A stretch of 64,000 nt of DNA from Erodium maritimum (lineage: Eukaryota > Streptophyta > Magnoliopsida > Geraniales > Geraniaceae), in assembly GCA_963921825.1 (NCBI GenBank), contig OY997593.1, forward strand, positions 54,296,039 to 54,360,038. Reading direction: 5' to 3'. Positions 1 to 10,972 of the stretch are shown here, one piece after another. The notes below the pieces were generated by a model. The model was not told where the DNA came from. It did no database searches and saw only the letters and a program-made list of their open reading frames with translations. Every line of letters begins with the position of its first letter. The first letter of the stretch is position 1. A program made the translations under genes and the position numbers.

Positions 1-1357
1 GTGCTGGAAGGGCCACCTGTTATGGAGCTCTCTGATGTTGTCTCGGCGCTAGCGCGCTCGCTGCCTACCGTAGAGCTCTCGGCACCTAGTCCTGACGCTG
101 ACAGAACTGAGGCGACTGCCCGGTCTGTGACTGCTATGGTCGCGGGGCCGACGTCCCTCCAAACCGATCAGGGCACCTGGCAGAGAAGTGTCCAGGCCGT
201 CCGCACTGGTGGCATAACGGCGGCCCGGCACTCGGCCTCCCCTCGGGTCTCGTCTGACTGCGCGCTGGGTGGGCTGCTGACCCACTGCTCTTCCGACAGT
301 CTCGGCCATATGGCCCGACTGCCCGCACCAGAAACATGTCCGCTCTGACGAGGCAGGTCTAACGGATGCCACTGATCCGACCTGTCGCATCCCGCTCGAT
401 TGTGTCTGGGGTCGGAAAGATCCAGAGGTCCTCTGTCTCCTCGGATCACGGGCCTCATACGGCCTCAAGAAGCCGCTCGGTCTCGACCTGTTCTCTGGGA
501 CCCTGGCTGTCTCCCGGAATTGTCGCTTCACTGCCAGTGCCTGATCTACTAGGTTCGAGTACACCTGGGTCCTCAGGGCTTTGACCCGATTCACAATCGC
601 GGGGCGAAGGCCTCCCTCAAACCGTCTACAGCGGCAAGCCTCGGTCGGCACCATCTCCGGGGAAAAGCGGGACCATGAGGTGAACCTCGCCTCGTACTCA
701 GATACTGTCATCCCCTCCTGGCGCAGTTAAAGGAACTGTTGGTGCATGTCCTCCTGTGCTGACTGTGGGAAATACTGATCCAGGAACCGCTCTCCGAACA
801 GTTGAAAATAATCACCAATCCGGCCCTGCTCGCGCTGCCACCAGTGATAGGCGCCATCCTTCAGCTGGAAAGCTGCAAAGGACACCCCCGTGTGCTCATC
901 CATGATCTCTGAGGTATCCAGGTTGCACGTGATCTGCTCGAGCCATCTCTCGGCCGCCTCGGGGTCTGGCTTCCCGGAAAAGGTCGGCGTATCCAGCCTC
1001 AGAAAGTCTCTCAGCATCTGAGCTGTGTAGCTCTCGGCCCGGCCTAGGCCTCACAGCAGTAGCTGCAGTGGCAGCAGGCACAATCTCTGGTGTCGGGGTC
1101 GTAGCCTCTATATGGGTGATGATCGCCGCTAAGCTCTGAACTGTGCGAACCAACTCCTCAAGGACTATCGCCTGGGTCGGCTCTGTGACTGGCGGAACTC
1201 TGGGCGGAAGTCCCGATGGTCCTGCGTCAGCTCTCTCGTGCCCCCCAGTGGATGTGCCTTGGGCGCTCGTTGCCCCTGCCGACTCAATGGCAGGTGGTTT
1301 CCCTCGGCCTCCAACTGGCCGGCTCCTAGTGCCTCGGGGAACATAGGTAGGCGTCAT
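1..1357 (-). pseudogene. Ty3/gypsy gag, decayed, 5' part
   Basis: Gag of a plant Ty3/gypsy retrotransposon, the capsid and RNA-binding polyprotein. Read on the minus strand, the N-terminal segment starts with MTPTYVPRGTRSR at 1357. The retrotransposon gag domain follows at 1017-727 (LRLDTPTFSGKPDPEAAERW ... YHWWQREQ). A further segment runs from 711 and ends in two CCHC zinc knuckles, CFWCGQSGHMA and CHQCGRPGHFSARC. The frame is broken: there is a frameshift near 1040, an in-frame TAA at 727-729, and another frameshift inside the first knuckle (about 285-300) that removes its last Cys. Neighbours are a leader, a primer-binding site and an LTR upstream (higher coordinates). Pol would lie left of the window. 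Two knuckles and a long LTR fit chromovirus-type elements. Non-functional. Confidence 0.88.
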
Positions 1358-2133
1358 GTCGTATATATCCGCTGCACGGATAAACGCACATGTTCAGTTC
1401 TTAATTTCGCATAAAGCGACGCGCTTAAATCACTAGTTTTCACACACGTTTTATAAAAGTCGTACTCGAACTAATAACATGCTTAGTCTTAGTATAGTCT
1501 AGTTTCACACAACCAGAGAAACCCGTACACTTGTGCGTCACACAAGTCAAACACACAGTTCAACAATTGCAAACAAAATCACCCAGTTCACAGTTCACTT
1601 CACACAACAACTCCACGATGTACAAACATCAACTTAGTTTCAAGGTTCTTAACGCTTCCTCTTTCTAACATAACATTCATGTCGATATCATGTCGTTACA
1701 ACCCGGTTCAGGCGTCCCCGAATTACGTTGTAACCACTTGACATCCCCCCATCACGTTCGATTACATGAGCTCCTGTAGTCGAATCGTGATGGTACAGAC
1801 ACTTCAGTTTTTGCAGAAAATTGGGCATGACCCGTTTGAAAATTCTACTAAACCATCCGCTTACGCGGGACATTCGTCTCACATCCTGCATAAAGTATTC
1901 AACACAATCATAGCACACAGCAATCATCAAACACAATTATTGGCAACAACCATATTGGTTCACCACAAGTACACAGCACCTAGACAAGACATTTCACTAA
2001 ACCGAGACTCTCTTCATCTCGATTCTACGCATAGGACATTTCCGACTTGCATCACCGACACACCGACACCTAACGAATTAACTCTACCCACCTAATTGAC
2101 GTACGGTCCGAAGTTTTGAAAAGAAAAAAATAG
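1358..2133 (-). other. 5' leader of the minus-strand Ty3/gypsy element
   Basis: Untranslated stretch between the gag start and the primer-binding site, read on the minus strand. AT-rich, with no convincing ORF. Its position between PBS and gag is what identifies it. Confidence 0.7.
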
Positions 2134-2145
2134 GCTCTGATACCA
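2134..2145 (-). other. Primer-binding site for initiator tRNA-Met
   Basis: The minus strand reads TGGTATCAGAGC, the standard plant LTR-retrotransposon primer-binding site complementary to the 3' end of initiator tRNA-Met. It sits three bases from the LTR end (…GGGCGTGACA), as expected. It fixes the element's orientation and the inner LTR edge. Confidence 0.93.
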
Positions 2146-2148
2146 AAT

Positions 2149-4513
2149 TGTCACGCCCAAAATCCGGTTTTGACCGGATTCGAGACGTGAACTAAGAATA
2201 ATAACCATAAAGTAATTTTAAACGAATTAAACTCCAAAATGATAATCCAACCAATAATTCTGACAATACGAGTCAACAGCTCGAAAACCAAATAAATGTT
2301 TAATACTAAGAGGAAAGTACGTCTCTAGACCATACAAAACTAAGACTCTCACTAGCTCCCAAGCTCCGAGACGTCCTCTAGATAAAATCCCACTCAAAAC
2401 CTGTAGAACAGTAAAGGAGAGGGGTGAGCTTTCGCTCAGTAGGAAAAAGTAGTTAAGGGGATGAGCGATCCGCTCACCACCACGGGTAACCGTCCAATTA
2501 GGGCATACTAGAAAAACACAACAACTAACGACATCCACAGGAATCACATAATCACAAACCACCGTCACATGACCAGAACCACGCTTAATCACATCATTTA
2601 CCCAATCATCAAGCAATCAACACACAGTAAAACGACCACAAGTCTCGTACAGCAGTCCCCCCCCGTCACTGGCTTCCATAGCACGGCTCCACCATATCGT
2701 ACCGGAACACACAGCCTCGGCCTAGATATCTTCCCGGATAACACAGCATCGGGGTAGAACTCATAATAAACATACCAGACCGGCGCACACCTCGGTCGGA
2801 TATCTTCCCGGATCACACAGCATCGGAGTACAAATCACACCACCCTCGGCCTAGATATCATATACCGGAATCCTCCGTCGATATAAACATCATGCCGAAA
2901 CCCTTAGCCCAGGAAACCGCGTACGTGGGACACCATCCTTGGCCTAGATATCCTACACCGGAATCCTCCACGGTATGGATATCGTACCGGAATACCTCGT
3001 CTCAGAACATATCGTATCTGATCACACCCACAAATGTCTCAAACATGTCACAATGTCATAGTTCAACTAACAGCATACCATACCGAACAATCCTTACCTG
3101 TCTATCACTCACCCGATCATATCACAAGGCAATAACTCACGCTAACATTCACCACATTTTCATAGCATATCATGATCCTTAGTCTAACACCAACACATAT
3201 CACAAACGAATTATAATAATCTACCAATCATCAACACCACAATCCTACGGGCCTAACCAGGGACCCACATGTGATACTACAGCATAGCAATTCCCACAAC
3301 TACGAGCACGACATGGCCCGCAAGTGGTTCCATCTTATAAAAGACTATCCTAGTTATTCACATCCTACATGTGATTCTACAATTATTCGATTACTTAACC
3401 TATATGCAATTCTAGTAACTTTTTGTAATTAAACCGGTATTCGCTACTTTTCCCTACCTCAATCGCTATCCAAACGCAAGCCAACGCGAGTCGCCTAGTA
3501 GCCTCCTCCTTCGTGCTCGGGAAAAACGTCTAAGATCACAAGTAATACGAGAATTAATAGTAATTCAAGGATGGTTCAAAGAGAGAAAAACCCAAACTAA
3601 CCCCCAATTGCTCAACTTTTCAAAATGGGCCCGGAAGGCCCATTTTTCTTGGAATATGGAAAACGTCCCTTGGGACTCCGAAAATTTCCCTTTTTGTTTC
3701 TATCGTTCCTAATTAAATTTACTTGTTCCAACGCACTTGACAGAATCAAATTTCGATATCCGAGTTCTTCCCAAATGATTTCCAACAAACTCTTCCCCTT
3801 TCTCTACAAAAACAACTGTTTAATCACCAAAACCTCAAATCCATAACACCCAAGTCATGTTCAAGCAATTTCCACCAAACCCACAACTAGAAAATTAACA
3901 AAAGGGAAGTTAAGTGCTTGAATACCTTAGAGAATAGGTAGATGATGAAGAAAATGGAAGAAAATGGAGGTTTTGGGGTAGAAATCAAGTGAAATGAGAC
4001 ACTTTTCTTCTTTTCTTCTCCTTTCTTCTTCTTCAAGCTATGGACGTTTCAAGCTTGCTCTTTCTCTCTCTATAGAATTCGGCCAAGGAGAAGGAATTGT
4101 GCTGAATTTTTTCCCCATGTGGTCTTATCCTAAAGGTAGAAATGTCCCTTTCGTCCTTTAGCCCCTCTCTCTCTCTTTTGTCCACAAGTGGGGACCAAAT
4201 GGTCTTTTCTCACTTTTTTCTTCCCCTACAAGCCATCATGGACATGTGTCCATGTGGGGTCCACCTCTACCCAAAATATCTCAGCTCAAATTAAATTAAT
4301 TCGTTAAGACTCCTAATTCGACCTAGTTTTACCCAGGTTTGACTTTTTTCGCAAAAATAGTCATTTGAAAGGAAATGACCCAACTAAGCTAACTGAAACG
4401 ACGGCTAAACTTTTTGGGTCCCGGAAAAGTCCCGAATGACTCCCGGAGTCATCGGTTGACTTTTCCGGCGGAAAGTCAACTTTCCCCAAATTTTCCCGAT
4501 TCGACCGGGATCT
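2149..4513 (-). mobile_element. 5' LTR of the minus-strand Ty3/gypsy element
   Basis: Long LTR in minus orientation. Its inner end on the plus strand is TGTCACGCCC at 2149, next to the primer-binding site. The outer end stops near 4513 at GATTCGACCGGGATC. Related LTRs continue to GGTTCTTACA, so about the last 20 bases are missing and the true terminus is lost. Inside are diverged copies of a CCGGAA…CTAGATATCTTCCCGG…CATCGGGGT repeat (about 2690-2990), a TGAGC-TTTC-GCTCA palindrome near 2425, and an acceptor-like CAG about 25 bases further along the element strand. ORFs within it look incidental. Confidence 0.88.
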
Positions 4514-4556
4514 TTTAAAAAAATCAACAAAAAAATTTACCTTAGCTGATCAATGT

Positions 4557-4570
4557 AACTACATCTCACA
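4557..4570. repeat. 14-bp target-site duplication, left copy
   Basis: AACTACATCTCACA, repeated exactly at 10280-10293 directly after an A-rich tail. The pair brackets the ORF1-only retroelement 4571-10279. Confidence 0.9.
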
Positions 4571-4604
4571 TAAAAGTAAAATTACTTTCAACAATCTCCT
4601 CTCG

Positions 4605-5477
4605 ATGTGCGAGAGAATTTATTCTCTCCCTTCACGCAAGTTGTGCGCCTTTCCCGAGAAAACCATACGTCTTAGCCTTCCAATGGTGTCACCTGCTTCT
4701 GCAACCACTGCCTTCCTTGCTCTCGGTATTTTCTCATCACTGCCTGCACTAGTCATGCTTTTCACTCCTACCCCTTTGACCATTCCCCCACCACAACCTT
4801 CCCCTACAATTGTGAGTCCATTAAAGGCGCAACCCGAAACCAACCCCTCTTGCTTCTACCTCACCGCCACCTACAACCACAGCGATTGTAGCGTTCTCTC
4901 TGGGACTCACCTCGTCGTTGTCATCCCAACTAAAGCCCCGCAGGGGACGTTAGGTGAAAATCCTAGTAATTGCTTCACCGCCAAACAATACTTCGTCGAG
5001 TCCTCCTCGCAACGACGATGGTACAACACCTCCGACACTGCTAATTAGAGACCCTACACAGGGAAAGAAGCACGTCGTTGGTGTGTTGAGGAAGGAGACG
5101 TGGCCATCACTGCACGCTCCGATCCAACTCCCCAATGATGATCGAATCCCGATGATTCCTTCGGCATTAATTGTACATGTAAGCATGATTTGTCAGGGAG
5201 TCATCCGTTCCCCCTGGAAGAAACCCTAGAATCGGTTGTCCCAGATGCGTCGTGTCTATCCAATTCCCCTATGACGAGTCTCCAGAAGAGTTTATCCACA
5301 TGCTCTCTTGAGGGGGACGAGGACGTGGTGGTAGTGGTTCCTTACTCACCCATTCACCCGGTTGTATTGGAACGCTAACAGTTCAGGATGTTCAAGATGC
5401 TCGGGAAGCTCGTGGCTCCGCGCCCCCTCAAAAGGAAGTGCTATTGAGGATCATCACCAATGCGTGGGGCCGTTCGG
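4605..5477 (+). pseudogene. L1 ORF1 fragment, N-terminal part
   Basis: First half of the ORF1 that resumes at 9082. Open stretches in shifting frames read as a low-complexity Pro/Ser/Thr-rich region (from MVSPASATTAF at 4684), then an acidic stretch (SLEGDEDVVVVVPYSP, about 5310-5360), and finally the start of a DUF4283-like domain (EVLLRIITNAWGRS) just before the LTR insertion at 5478. A similar acidic stretch occurs in a second ORF1 fragment at 39130-39255 (EDEEKVGVVVSFSPA), which supports the family assignment. Several stops and frameshifts make it non-functional. Plant L1 ORF1 proteins of this kind are thought to bind their own RNA. Confidence 0.68.
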
Positions 5478-5681
5478 TGTATGAACCGCCCCCGGTCGAT
5501 CCCGGTCGAACCGGTGAATCCTGACGGAAGTTGACTTTTTGCCGAAAAAGTCAACTGATGACTCCGGGAGTCATTCGGGGCCTTTCCGTGGCCCAAAGAG
5601 CTTAGTCGTCGTTGCGGTTAACTTAATTGGGCCGTTTCCTTTCATACGACTGTAATATTGGAAAAGTCAATTTTCGGTCAA

Positions 5682-6067
5682 AGGGACATTTGCGGTTCAG
5701 TCGCGGCGGAGGCAAGTTGGCCCCGCGGTTTATCGGACCTTTTGAGGTTTTGGGCAGAGTTGGAGCCGTTTCCTATCTCCTTGCTTTTCCACCGCAGCTT
5801 GGGAACGTTCATAACGTCTTCCACATATCCCAACTACGGAAGTACACCGCGGACCCCTCCCACGTTATCGAGTGGACAGACATCGAGGTAGTCGATGATG
5901 TCTCGTTTGAGGAGCATCCAGTCAGGATTTTGGATATGCGGGAGAAGGTCTTGCGTGGCAAGACTATCCCCCTGGTTCGAGTGCAGTAGAAGCACCACGG
6001 AGCCGAGTCGACCTGGGAGCGCGAGGATGAGGTTCGCGCGAAGTACCCCAGCCTGTTCGACCCTTGA
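5682..6067 (+). pseudogene. Chromovirus integrase C-terminus plus chromodomain
   Basis: Encodes the end of a Ty3/gypsy polyprotein. The integrase C-terminal motif KLAPRFIGPFEV is followed by VHNVFHISQLRKY, then a group-II type chromodomain (HPVRILDMREKVLRGKTIPL … STWEREDEVRAKYPSLF). An in-frame TAG at 5987-5989 replaces the Trp expected after LVRVQ; the frame then continues to a natural stop at 6065-6067. Chromodomains of this family direct integration toward heterochromatin. The upstream join at about 5681 is to LTR sequence, so no promoter-to-pol context remains. The Tekay/Del assignment rests on motif memory and on the long LTRs. Confidence 0.88.
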
Positions 6068-6103
6068 GGTACTCTTGTTTTAAATTTCGATGATGAAATT
6101 CTT

Positions 6104-6116
6104 TTAAGGGGGTAGA
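6104..6116 (+). other. Polypurine tract
   Basis: The purine-rich run TTAAGGGGGTAGA lies directly before the TGTAAGAACC start of the 3' LTR, the usual plus-strand priming site. Confidence 0.8.
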
Positions 6117-6117
6117 T

Positions 6118-9081
6118 TGTAAGAACCGCCTCAGGTCGATCCCGGTCGAACCGGTGAATCTTGACGAAAGTTGACTTTTTGCTAGAAAAGTCAACCAATG
6201 ACTCTGGGAGTCATTCGGGACCTTTCCGGGGCCCAAAAAGCTTAGCCGTCATTGCGGTTAACTTAATTGGGTCGTTTCCTTTCAAACAACTGTAATATTG
6301 GAAAAGTCAATTTTCGATCAAACGGAGACTTTTAATCGACAAATTCTAATTAAATTGAAGTGCTGGTTTTTTTTACTAAGGACAAGTGATCCCTACATGG
6401 ACACTTGTCCATGCTAGCTTGGAGGGGAAGAAAGGAGGCTAAAAGAACCCTTTTACCCCTCACAAGTTGTCCTTAAGTGGATAAAACCTAAAGGGTTTTT
6501 TGAACTTTCATCAATTTAGGTTTTTATACCATTTGGGAGCACATTTCTCATCATTGTTTGTGCTGGCCGAAATTAGAGAGAGAGAGGAAGAGGAGGGGAA
6601 GCTTTGAAGCTTGAGGAAGAAGAAAGGAGCAAAAGTTGAGCCTTTACCTTGTTTTCTTCCCCAAAACTCTTCAAATCGTCATCTTCTTCATCCCCATCCC
6701 ACTTCTAAGGTAAATCCTTCACCTAATTTCGTTTTCTTTAAGTTTTGATTTGTGGGTTTAGAAGGAAGAACTTGAAAATGGTTGTTTTTTTGGAAGTTGA
6801 TGTTGGATGTTGATTTTGGAGATAAAAGGAAGTTACATGATGTTTTTAGTTTGGATTTATGGAGGTTTGTTGAAGACCCATTTTGGGTACTGAGTTATTG
6901 AGGGTTTTGGAGCTGTTTTGGACGTTTGGGATTGATAAAAATGGAGTTTTTGGACTGAAACTTCGTGAAAAGGAAGCTGGAGGAAGAAGAAGGTCGGAAC
7001 CCGTCAAACCCGTCACGGATCCGTGACGGGCACCGTGACGGGCACCGTGACGGGCACCGTGACGGGCACCGTGACGGGCACCGTGACGGGAGACGTGACG
7101 GGCACCGTGACGGAAGACGTGTCAGGCACCGTGACGGGAGACGTCACGGCTCCATGAGGGAGACTGTAACGGCGTCAGTCACGGCTCCGCTAGGAGAACC
7201 GTGACGGCGTAGGTAACGGATCCGTGAGCCGATCCGTGGCAGACCTGTTTTGAGCCCTTTTTGGGTGTTTTCTTCTAATTCGAACGTTTAGCTTAAACCG
7301 TTTGTTTGGGGACTGTAACTTAAATGTTTGCCTCTTAAACCACATTTGGTTAGTCTTTAATTATAGTTTTAATTGTGATCCAAGACCTTGGACCCGAGCT
7401 CGACGGAGGAGGATGCCTTTGGAACCGCCTGAGAGGACGAGGAGGAAGCTAGCCAGGTCGTCAGCTGCTAGGAGTAATTAAGCGTTGGAGAATTCAAGGT
7501 AGGGAAAAGTACTAAACTACACTCTTAATTTAAAGAATGCTAATAGTATGCCTATAGGATAATAATAACCGGAAAGGTACTAGTTTACATATAGGATGTG
7601 ATTCACTAGAATAACTGCTTTTCAATTGTAATAATAATCGGACTAGTCTTAGTATGCATATAGGATGTGATTCACTAGTTAACCGCTTTCAATACTTTGG
7701 GAAATTGTCGTGCTGGTAGAATGGTCATGTCGAGCCTTAGGATTGCGTGTTGGATGTACTTAATGATGAATGTTCATCCTTAATATCGATGCATGCTTCG
7801 TCCTTAGGTTATGATCTGAGTCACACTAAACTAGATGAATTATGATGATTGTAATGTGAATGGTTGATCCGTGTCATGATTGATTGAGTGAATGTTGATT
7901 GTGAATTGTTTGTGCCTAATGAAATGACCGGGTGAGTGATAGACCGATGTGACGTGGTTGGTAAGTCATGCTGGTAAGCGTGATTGATAATATGAGTTCT
8001 ATGTGACGTGTTGTGGTAAGATTGTTGGGTTGCTAAGCCGTGGTTGAATTATGACTTTATGATGCATGTTATTCTCTTGATGTGTGTTCCAAGAGGAGTT
8101 GTATTCCGGTATGGTACCTACACCGAGGGAGTATGCCGATGTAGGGTAGTACCTAGGCCGACGGTTTGTGTTTTGGCACGAGGTGTCATGTTTATGCCCC
8201 GAGGGATTTCCGGGAAGACCGATGGTGCATTCCGGTATTTTGTATTACGTTGTTTACCCCGAGGTGTGTCCTAGGAAGACGTCTAGACCGATGGGAATTC
8301 CGGCATGACGTGAGGTTGTTTACCCCGAGGAGGTTGTTTACATCTTGCTTCACCCCGAGGGTATGTGTTCCTGTGGGAGCATTTCCGGGAGAACGTCTTG
8401 CTTCACCCCGATGATCTGTGGTCTTTTGGGGACATTCCCGGGAGCCCCGGTGATGTGTTCCAGTAGGGACATTTCCTACAGCCCCGATGATATGTGTCTC
8501 CTCTGGACCGAGGGGCATTCCGATATGATACATTGGTTATTTGTGGATCAGAGTATTGTGGTTTAAATTATCTATGTTGCGTTACTCGTGCGTTCTTTAG
8601 TTGTTTCTATTGAAGAATAAATTGCCTCTCCCTTGATCTCCTTTGAGTTACTATTTTATTAAGTATTGAAATTCGTGTTGATCGCTAATTATGGTATCTT
8701 TTGGATAATCGTGCTAATCGTGTTTTTATTGCCAAAGCGGGGGTTCTTTTTACTTTACTACTTTTTCCTAGTGAGCGTAAGATCACCCCCTTCTTTTTTA
8801 CTGTGTTTACAGGTTTCATTGATGAGTAGACCTAGAGGTAGTCTCAGGGCTCGGGAGCTTCTTGAGGTTTCGGGTGAATTGATGTATTAGAAACGTACTG
8901 CCTTTTTGTATCAAACTCTATTTTCCGTTATTCTGTTGGAACGAGCGTTTGACTTTTAATTTTGGATTCGAATTATGTTTTACTCGGAGGTTACATTATT
9001 AAAATTCCTTTTTATTTATTATTTATTTATTATTCCTCGTTCACGTCTCGAGTCCGGTCAAAACCGGATTTGGGGCGTGAC
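6118..9081 (+). mobile_element. 3' LTR of the chromovirus (2964 bp)
   Basis: Begins TGTAAGAACC and ends GGGGCGTGACA. This is the plus-orientation counterpart of the minus-oriented LTRs elsewhere in the window that begin TGTCACGCCC and end GGTTCTTACA. It contains a 12-bp minisatellite (7013-7160), degenerate copies of the CCGG-rich repeat motif (about 8080-8530), a GTGAGCGTAAGATCAC block at 8772 followed by a pyrimidine tract and TTTACAG at 8805-8813, and a terminal hairpin CCGGTCAAAACCGG at 9056-9069. Confidence 0.9.
7013..7160 (+). repeat. 12-bp minisatellite in the LTR
   Basis: Tandem copies of CGTGACGGGCAC and close variants (CGTGACGGGAGA, CGTGACGGAAGA). In the open plus frame it would read as repeated Asp-Gly-His-Arg, but no coding role is indicated. 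Confidence 0.9.
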
Positions 9082-10279
9082 AGTCGACAACGGGGTTGGT
9101 CATCAAGGACATCGGTCCGAGGGTTTTTGGATTTTATTTTGAATCCAAGGAGGCTCTCATATGGGTCCGTGGTAATGAGCCCTGGTCCTTTGATGACCAT
9201 CCTCTCCTCCTTGGGAACGTTGACCTGATGGCTAGGGAACTTTCAGCTTTGAACCGCCTGCAGTTATGGGTGCATGCACATGGTCTTCCATCGCTGGTCC
9301 GGAAAAAGACGATTGGGGAAACCATTGGAACTGCCTTATGGACCTACATGGAGGTCCCGTGTGATCAGTGGGGCCTCTACTGAGGAGCGGCAGTAAGATT
9401 CTGATTCCGGCATCCCGCGGAACACCCTCTCTGGAGAACCTAGTGTTACGGTTCAGAGAGTTTCGAGATCCTGTCCTGGTCTAACTAACATATACCAAGC
9501 TTCCCATATTTTGCTTCAATTGTGGGCGAATTGAACATATGGCTCGGGGGTGTGACCGGGAAGTGATCAGGACTCCACGCTTTGACAATTCCCTGCTGAA
9601 ATTGTAGGACCCGAAGGCCAAGTAGTATGTGACGGATTAGGACGCCAAAGAATCCCCGGCTCAACTGCTAGGCTTTGGACTTTTGACCCTGCTTACTGTA
9701 CCTAAGGGCACCTCGCATCGGGGAAAGGGCCCGATAGTAACCCCAAACATTGTACCTATCGGTATAGGGGGCGAATTTGTAATCCAAGCTGGACAGGAGA
9801 TCCAAGCTGAAAAAACTTTGTATCTGATCAAGCCTCAAGAAGCGGGAAGACCGAAGCTTTGGGAACCTCCTCAATTGGAGTTGTAGGATTGAAGAGTGGG
9901 TCAGTTGGAGAACCCCGTGAAGATCATGCGAGATTTGGGAAATAGTTTCGCCAGGAGGAATGGTGAGGAACCATGATTTCAAGGACCTGCCTCGGGAGGG
10001 GTACTTGGTGAAAACCATTCATCTTTGTACTGAAGAGTTCAGGTTCGGCCGCACCTCACATGGTCTTATACAGCGTTTAGGCAATACTTCGAACATTTCT
10101 CGCCAGTCTTGTGTTCCAACCCCCACCTTCCTGTCTGTCTATATGATGATTTCAATACCATCTATGACGATTATATTGTCCTACAGTTATGTGTTCTGAT
10201 TTCTTCGGAGACTCTTTACTTATACGAACTCTTTTATTGTGATTATTAATAAAATTTACAACTTGTAAGTAAAAAGAAA
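9082..10279 (+). pseudogene. L1 ORF1 fragment, DUF4283 and zinc knuckle, with 3' UTR
   Basis: Continuation of the ORF1 interrupted at 5478. The DUF4283-like part reads VIKDIGPRVFGFYFESKEAL, then WVRGNEPWSFDDHPLLL, and a stretch ending LWVHAHGLPSLVRKK (about 9094-9310). A CCHC knuckle CFNCGRIEHMARGC follows at about 9519-9560. After about 9660 the sequence has many stops. The last 40 bases (TTATTAATAAAATTTACAAC … GTAAGTAAAAAG) form an L1-like 3' end with an A-rich tail. The protein type is the RNA-binding ORF1 of plant L1 elements. Frameshifts and stops make it non-functional. Confidence 0.82.
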
Positions 10280-10293
10280 AACTACATCTCACA
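10280..10293. repeat. 14-bp target-site duplication, right copy
   Basis: AACTACATCTCACA, identical to 4557-4570, immediately after the A-rich tail. Confidence 0.9.
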
Positions 10294-10972
10294 CAAACCG
10301 CAAATCTTCACCCACAATTAGATGAAAACAGACCAAGCCCCGATGAAAAAGTACGAAAGGAAAATTGCCTCTTTTGAGTGCACTGGTTCTTGCTTTCGAC
10401 TCGACGTTTATTTGTATAGTGCAATATGGCACATGTGCTACAATCTCCCTACATCACGTCATGGTGTAAGGGCTATCTCGTCATTTCACACAAACGCCAT
10501 TTCTGATTGTGTCGCAGTCCTTGGGCGCAACATTTTCGTACAGAACTCCAGACTTCCTAACATTTGATCTTGCTCGTTATCACATTCGATTCTGACCCAT
10601 AAATTACGGGTCAAATGCTTGGGCAATCCCTTAATATCAGGAATATGAATCAATAAAAAAAAACATGTTAGCTTTGGGATCATCAGCACATCAGCTTTAT
10701 GGTTTATACAGAATGTTTGAGATTGGGACCACCCAATCAAGCATTTATTGGCTTTGTATACACTAGAGATAGCTCATTTGGCATCTGAGATTACAAAGAC
10801 AATATGCACTACCACAGCCTTGGACTCTTCACAAACATACTTTTCCTTGACCCAGAATCAAAATATGCAACAAAAAGGTCTTTTTTTCGATCTTCTGCCC
10901 TAAACTAAGTTGTCCAACACAGATTACTATTTAACTTACATGAAAAGAAGGAAAGTAAATGGTCAATGGTGA
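10294..10972. other. Intergenic, downstream of the ZCF37-like gene
   Basis: Unique-looking sequence holding the 3' flank of the minus-strand gene at 10973. No further gene or repeat recognised; small ORFs here have no familiar motifs. Confidence 0.5.

Larger units (their letters stand above)
5478..9081 (+). mobile_element. Truncated Tekay/Del-type chromovirus
   Basis: Plus-strand Ty3/gypsy remnant: a 5' LTR piece of about 204 bp (5478-5681) fused to the last part of pol (5682-6067), a polypurine tract, then a complete 3' LTR (6118-9081). The two LTR starts are clearly alignable, with roughly 18 differences over 204 bases counted by eye. Everything between the first 204 bases of the LTR and the integrase C-terminus has been deleted. 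Flanks TTCGG (left) and GTCGA (right) agree at three of five positions, perhaps a decayed target-site duplication. The insertion interrupts the DUF4283 domain of the surrounding retroelement. Confidence 0.85.
4571..10279 (+). mobile_element. ORF1-only L1-derived retroelement (DUF4283 type)
   Basis: Non-LTR element bounded by an exact 14-bp target-site duplication and ending in an A-rich tail (GTAAGTAAAAAGAAAA at 10264-10279). Its content is one ORF1-like coding region: a proline-rich N-terminal part, a DUF4283-like domain and a CCHC knuckle. No endonuclease or reverse transcriptase sequence lies between ORF1 and the tail. A chromovirus fragment (5478-9081) is inserted inside the DUF4283 region; without it the element is about 2.1 kb. 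An internal ORF2 deletion in a normal L1 would look the same in a single copy. Confidence 0.8.

Noticed and set aside
6965..7204. 79-codon ORF with repeated DGHR
   Set aside because: Product of a 12-bp minisatellite in the LTR; a repeat divisible by three keeps the frame open.
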